Shown: positions 59,305 through 64,000 of the stretch, one piece after another
Numbering within the stretch: the first letter of the stretch is position 1
Layout of the letters: the number at the start of each line of letters is the position of its first letter
From: Sipunculus nudus
Taxonomy: Eukaryota > Annelida > Sipuncula > Golfingiida > Sipunculidae
Assembly (NCBI GenBank): GCA_026874595.1
Contig: CM049311.1
Coordinates: 71,654,453-71,718,452, forward strand
Reading direction: 5' to 3'
Length of the DNA: 64,000 nt
Notes under the pieces: model-generated
Told to the model about the DNA's origin: nothing
The model's input: the letters and a program-made list of their open reading frames with translations, nothing else
The model's database searches: none
Program-made: the position numbers and the translations under genes

Positions 59305-60477
59305 TCAGACTTTTGGAGGATCTACACTTGAGTATCCATCGAACGGTCGTATTCCAAGTTGCAACCGGAAAAAGTGACCAACATTTTGTGCTTTCCGTTT
59401 AACCTTGTCTCTGTTCATGTACAAAATGATCACTGATAAAACGCCTAGAATCGTAAAAACAATACTGAATGCAATGATGGATCCCCTGTTACTACCCTTA
59501 GCAGAAGAATTACGCATTGACGCGCACACAAAGTCTTCCGGTAGTAGACTGGTGACCTTCCGATTTCTCAGCCCTGTCGGTTCTGCACATACCAGTTCTT
59601 CCCTGCCAACTAAATTCACGGACGTGGTATTAATCCATTTTACAAAAGCTTTACCTTCGCAAGTACATTTAATTATATTATTCCGTATGTCAAGCGTGAT
59701 CTTTTTCTTCTTTGCTGTTTTATCCAAAGCTTCCATGGATTTCTCCGGCAACAGTTTCAGAGCGTTGTAAGACAGATTGAGCAGTTCGATAGTGTGGAGC
59801 CAATCCTCATGCAAGAAGGGCTGGTCGATCATGTTGTGTGTGAATGATACGTATGTCAGGTTGGTGAAGTGTTGGATGAGAGATACCGCCTGACCTGGTA
59901 ACTGGTTAGAACCCAGATCCAGTGTATGAAGCTGATCCAGTAACGTTGCGTAGAACACGTTAGCCAAGTCTCTGTAGTGGATTGCCGCGCTTAGACTATC
60001 GTTGAAAGCGTTCCTCATCGACAGCTTTTGCAAACTCTCAAAATTACTAAACAAGTTAACTTTGTCATGAATAAAAATGTCATTATTATCCAAGATCAGA
60101 GTTTTTACCGACTGAACGCGATGGAAGGTTTTTCCATGCACTGTCCGGATATTGTTGCCTGATAAATCTAGATATTCAATGTTATTTTTAGGGGTATGAC
60201 CTTTTCCAAATAGGTTAATCGGCAGCTCATAGATAAAGTCATCCATTACAATTAAATGACGTACAGAGGGTGGTACATTTGAAAGAGCAGGCTGTATAGA
60301 GGCTCTGTTGAAGCCGGTCCTAACACAACGAATAAGATATGGTTTGTACGTCAAGTAATCCTCGCAGTCACATTTTTCAAACTGCCTTAAACCTCTGCAC
60401 GGGTACAGAGGATCCGTCCCAAATACTGCGGTAGTCATGACCGCAGCCATCAGAGTCGAGGTAAGAACGAGCTCCAT
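59305..60477 (-). CDS. LRR type I membrane protein (trophoblast-glycoprotein-like), gene 2
   Basis: A single-exon - strand frame of 390 residues. The start is the ATG at 60475-60477, which opens a signal peptide (MELVLTSTLMAAVMTTAVFG); the 12 codons upstream contain no ATG. After an N-terminal cysteine cap (YPCRG ... KCDCED ... IRC) come about seven LRRs (for example IEYLDLSGNNIRTV, LHTLDLGSNQLPGQ, IELLNLSYNALKLL). An LRRCT cap (NNIIKCTCE ... ELVCAEP ... DFVC), a transmembrane helix (SIIAFSIVFTILGVLSVII) and a tail of about 36 residues ending LGIRPFDGYSSVDPPKV follow. The layout and the LGIR-x-x-(D/E)-GYS tail motif match LRR gene 1, so they are paralogues. Cell-surface adhesion or signalling is inferred. 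Confidence 0.88.
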   Translation of the reverse strand: MELVLTSTLMAAVMTTAVFGTDPLYPCRGLRQFEKCDCEDYLTYKPYLIRCVRTGFNRASIQPALSNVPPSVRHLIVMDDFIYELPINLFGKGHTPKNNIEYLDLSGNNIRTVHGKTFHRVQSVKTLILDNNDIFIHDKVNLFSNFESLQKLSMRNAFNDSLSAAIHYRDLANVFYATLLDQLHTLDLGSNQLPGQAVSLIQHFTNLTYVSFTHNMIDQPFLHEDWLHTIELLNLSYNALKLLPEKSMEALDKTAKKKKITLDIRNNIIKCTCEGKAFVKWINTTSVNLVGREELVCAEPTGLRNRKVTSLLPEDFVCASMRNSSAKGSNRGSIIAFSIVFTILGVLSVIILYMNRDKVKRKAQNVGHFFRLQLGIRPFDGYSSVDPPKV

Positions 60478-62840
60478 TTTCTCGGTTAGTCCGAAGGCCA
60501 CTCTGCAACACACCTGGACGAATGATAATGTAAATAAATTCCCTGGTCGTAGTCTTACCGTCTGTGGTCTGTGTGTTGTGTAAGAGTTTCAGTTCTACCA
60601 AACAGGCCGTTTGATTGATATGGAAGTGGTAACGGTGTCGCTGTTGAATTGAAAGTGTTTGACACAGTTGTTTCCGCCTAGTTTGTCACGTGCGTATCAG
60701 CAGGCTCCTGGCCAGATTAATCGAATACATGTATTGGCAAGCGTCCCCTTTCCATGATCAATACCAAGCTACTTATAATGACCTCAATCCGTAACACAAC
60801 AACGGCGTGGGCTACAGGTGTTACAAGTATTTCTAACACGAGCTTCACAGGCAATTAGTTCAATAGTTACCTGTTCTAATCCTGATTTACGTTGATTGCA
60901 ATCAGTCGAAGTGCCTGTCGTCTGCATTGCTAAATACAAATTGTTCACACTCACATGTACAAAATGCTAATGCGGTCGACATGACCTACTAGACTGTGTA
61001 TAGTATATGTTTGAACACACCATGCACTGGTGACCCAGGTATCCGTGGTTGCGTGGAGGTAGCTGGCATTGTGAACCTCGCTTTTGGCCCCGCGTGTCTG
61101 ATGTGTCGGCTATTGTCTAGTAATGCAGCCATGAAGCGATATTTCAGGACGTATCCGTGTGAAAGTTATTTAGTGCATCGGGGTCACGGACTTGTGGTTA
61201 TCAATGCGTTGTGTGTGTCTGTGTTGTGTCTATATTTATAATTTATCTATATTCATTCATACTGATCCAAATGCATCTCTTCTTGTCCTTTATTTAAATT
61301 TTTTTACGCAAACTACATATGTACTATATTCATATAGAGACAGTCCACAATATTCCCATACTAAGTAACACCTGGGCTTTTTGGAATGTTAAAAAAGAGC
61401 AAAACACAGACTTTAAATGCGATCTTGGCGTGTCATATCTAATGTAATTTGCATTACACCTTGTATGTCTGGAAATACGTTAAACTATATCAACGTATAC
61501 TGGGAAGAACATGCCCTATAATGATAAAGTCTTCTTCATGTCGTAATCTACAGTGGGAACAGTCCCGCACTTTTGAACGTACGTGTGTGTGTCTTGGTGG
61601 CAACGTTTATGTTCCATCCGAGTGTTGTATGCAGTGGAAGGGGAAGTCGATTAGTGATAAGTGCACTTTATTCATGGTTGTATTAACCAGAAAGCGCGCT
61701 AAGTGCAAGGTTATATTTGGTTAGCAGAAATATATTAAGATTGTATCAACCCCTCCAACAAATTAAAATATATTTGATTTACGTATGGCTTCGCAAAACA
61801 AAAAAAGTCAAACACACAATCACACATGCACCCAACCGCATCATTTTATTATATTCTCAGCCGTCGTATATTAAAAAATTGAAGCTGTACCCACTACGTG
61901 TCCGTATTGACATTTCCTACTATGTGAAAGTCCCGTCACATACATATATAGGCATTGTAATTAAACGGGTAAAAAATGCCCCAGTGGTATGCCGATGTGC
62001 GGGGTCGAGTAAAGTGGTGAATTACACCAGAGTCGCTTGTCAGTGGGATACGAGATGAAGGACTTGAATCTTTAATCGGAATAGGCGCCTAAGCCTGGTT
62101 TTTCATGCTATTTGTGCTGGGGCGTGTTTTCGTTGTCCGATCATGTTCCTGTTGGCAAAAATGATGCAAACAAGAACATGTGTCATTGACGGGGTCCCCC
62201 CCCCCCCCCCCCCCGTTTCGCCCATCTGAGGCTGATAACACTTAAGCTGCCAACTTTGGACTTTTCTTTCGATATATATAAAGATATCTACATGAAGCAT
62301 ATAAGAAGATATTTAGAGGGTGGTTTTGTTTAATAAGACTATTTTTTCCAGCATTTATCTTCTTCTGTTCTATCATTTGTTGAAAAAAACTTGTCTCTCC
62401 GATGAGTGTTCTGATGTTCTCCGAAGATCCTTTGGACTGCCAACGGTTTCCCGTCCTGTTCCTTTGCCACTGATGTTCTTTGTCATAATTGTTTTTCCTG
62501 GACTCTGTGCCCAAGGTACATTGTGGTGCCAAATGTGTGCTTGATCACGGTCTTATATTGAATAAGCATAATACACACGTCAGACCAGCTTGGTATATCG
62601 TGATATCAGGATATAACTTTCACAAATTCCTTGTAGAAGAACATGCTCCGTCCATTTCTGACCCTATTTTGTGTAGTACGAAAGTATATTGACATTTCAT
62701 CCATAGGTATAGTTACCTCTGGTCACCCCGGTATGTATAATCAATACGGTGTTGGTGCGCGCTTTTTACAAAGTTGTTTTTATTGTATATATTCATGGGG
62801 CCTGAGAATTGGCCAAGATGGCTTAATTTGTTCCATAGGA
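60478..62840. other. No gene recognised
   Basis: Several open frames up to 113 codons (60996-61241, 61449-61724, 61717-62058) show no signal peptide or domain. A poly-C run lies at about 62197-62214. A 5' untranslated exon or promoter for LRR gene 2 should lie just above 60478. Confidence 0.4.
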
Positions 62841-63604
62841 AATAGCAGAAACCTATACACTAGGTGGCTGTATTTCATAGGAAATAGTAGAAATATATAC
62901 GCTTTAGCTCACGTATCATAATACTGAACTTCGGGGTGTATAATTTTCAGGAAACGAAAAAACTACACTCACATGACCATGTAATATATCGGTGGTCTTC
63001 CTATTTAAACTGTTGCGCAATGCACATGGATACTTTCATGTCATTCACCTTATAAAAAGTGAAAAGTGTACCCAGCATATTATTAGGAATAACCTTCAAT
63101 TGTCTGGTATATATATACTAGCTTGGACTCTCGTATAAAAGCTGCCAAACGCTACAGGTTTATAAGATCTAACACATGCAGAAAAAGCTACAGGGACAAT
63201 GTAATCTCACTAAATGACAGAAAATAGCAGAAACCTATACACTAGGTGGCTGTATTTCATAGGAAATAGTAGAAATATATACGCTTTAGCTCACGTATCA
63301 TAATACTGAACTTCGGGGTGTATAATTTTCAGGAAACGAAAAAACTACACTCACATGACCATGTAATATATCGGTGGTCTTCCTATTTAAACTGTTGCGC
63401 AATGCACATGGATACTTTCATGTCATTCACCTTATAAAAAGTGAAAAGTGTACCCAGCATATTATTAGGAATAACCTTCAATTGTCTGGTATATATATAC
63501 TAGCTTGGACTCTCGTATAAAAGCTGCCAAACGCTACAGGTTTATAAGATCTAACACATGCAGAAAAAGCTACAGGGACAATGTAATCTCACTAAATGAC
63601 ACTG
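62841..63604. repeat. 382-bp perfect tandem duplication
   Basis: 62841-63222 and 63223-63604 appear identical base for base as far as I can compare, from AATAGCAGAAACCTATACAC to CTCACTAAATGACA. The sequence inside is non-coding. Confidence 0.85.
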
Positions 63605-64000
63605 GTTATATATAAGTCAGATTATTATTGTTTTTAAATCTGTTTGGTCTGCTGTTCTCTGTCTCGATCAGATGTACACTGTTCTCTGTCTCGATCAGAT
63701 GTATATATGACACATGTTGCTTTTTACAATAGAGGGAGGTGCAGGGTGCTTTTATTATAAGCACGAGTTTTTATAAGAAGGCGACATGCCGAATGTGCAA
63801 TATATTAGTCTGTACCAAGTGAGTGTGCTGCCGAATGAGTGAGCTCAACGTTTAATAAAACTGTTGAACACAGATAATGTTTATTTACTGGAATTATATA
63901 GCATGGTGCTTAGTTTGAATGTTGCTCCGAAGGGAAGTGTACCACCGCCGGCCCTGTTCCGTGCACTATGAAAGTACATGTGTATCCGTCTCAATCCACT
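63605..64000. other. End of window, no gene recognised
   Basis: A 25-bp phrase (CTGTTCTCTGTCTCGATCAG plus ATGTA) is duplicated near 63652-63705. Nothing else is recognised. Confidence 0.5.

Noticed and set aside
61449-62058. Two adjacent open frames as a gene
   Set aside because: No recognisable domain, signal peptide or splice structure; kept as unassigned spacer.

Overview
The window is animal nuclear DNA, most likely from a bivalve mollusc. The genes are spliced or eukaryotic in type, the spacers are AT-rich and long, and (TA)n and poly-C tracts are frequent. tRNA-derived SINEs, rolling-circle elements, and DNA transposons with TA or 8-bp target duplications are abundant. Several repeats also resemble families known from bivalves. 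The species assignment is inference; the eukaryotic nature is directly visible.

Three protein-coding loci are well supported. (1) A four-exon ENPP4/5-like ectonucleotide phosphodiesterase gene on the + strand (18337-40727). Its exon phases join exactly into a 484-residue type I membrane protein with the nucleophile and all six zinc ligands. (2) and (3) Two single-exon leucine-rich-repeat (LRR) membrane proteins of the trophoblast-glycoprotein-like kind, at 48623-49777 (+) and 59305-60477 (-). They are diverged paralogues that share a cytoplasmic tail motif. A broken third LRR copy (17969-18333) ends three bases before the ENPP start codon. A small single-pass membrane ORF (45242-45472, -) is possible. 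A possible degraded coding segment lies near 58.06-58.38 kb (-).

Layout. 0.3-11.3 kb: SINE and hairpin-ended repeats with tandem cores, one split by a pogo-like TIR element. 11.3-15.4 kb: remnant of a Ty3/gypsy pol region. 15.5-17.3 kb: low-complexity DNA and a minisatellite. 18-41 kb: the ENPP gene. Its intron 1 holds a large inverted-repeat cluster and a (TA)n palindrome. Its intron 3 holds a 7.07-kb hAT-type element with an exact 8-bp target duplication, inside which at least four other elements are nested. 40.8-47.4 kb: 37-bp repeats, a SINE with target duplication, a MITE, a head-to-tail Helitron concatemer and a trinucleotide satellite. 48-60.5 kb: the two LRR genes with an inverted Helitron fragment between them. 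62.8-63.6 kb: an apparently exact 382-bp tandem duplication.

The most unusual observation is that three repeat families unrelated in sequence (at 1.7-11.3, 5.2-5.9 and 37.4-38.8 kb) share one design. Each has a 29-30-nt 5' hairpin of 7 bp, an interruption, about 5 bp and a 3-nt loop. Each has a tandem core of roughly 140-180 bp and a CTAG|T or CTTG|T 3' end next to a palindrome. This points to Helentron/Helitron-type rolling-circle elements with a structurally conserved 5' hairpin.
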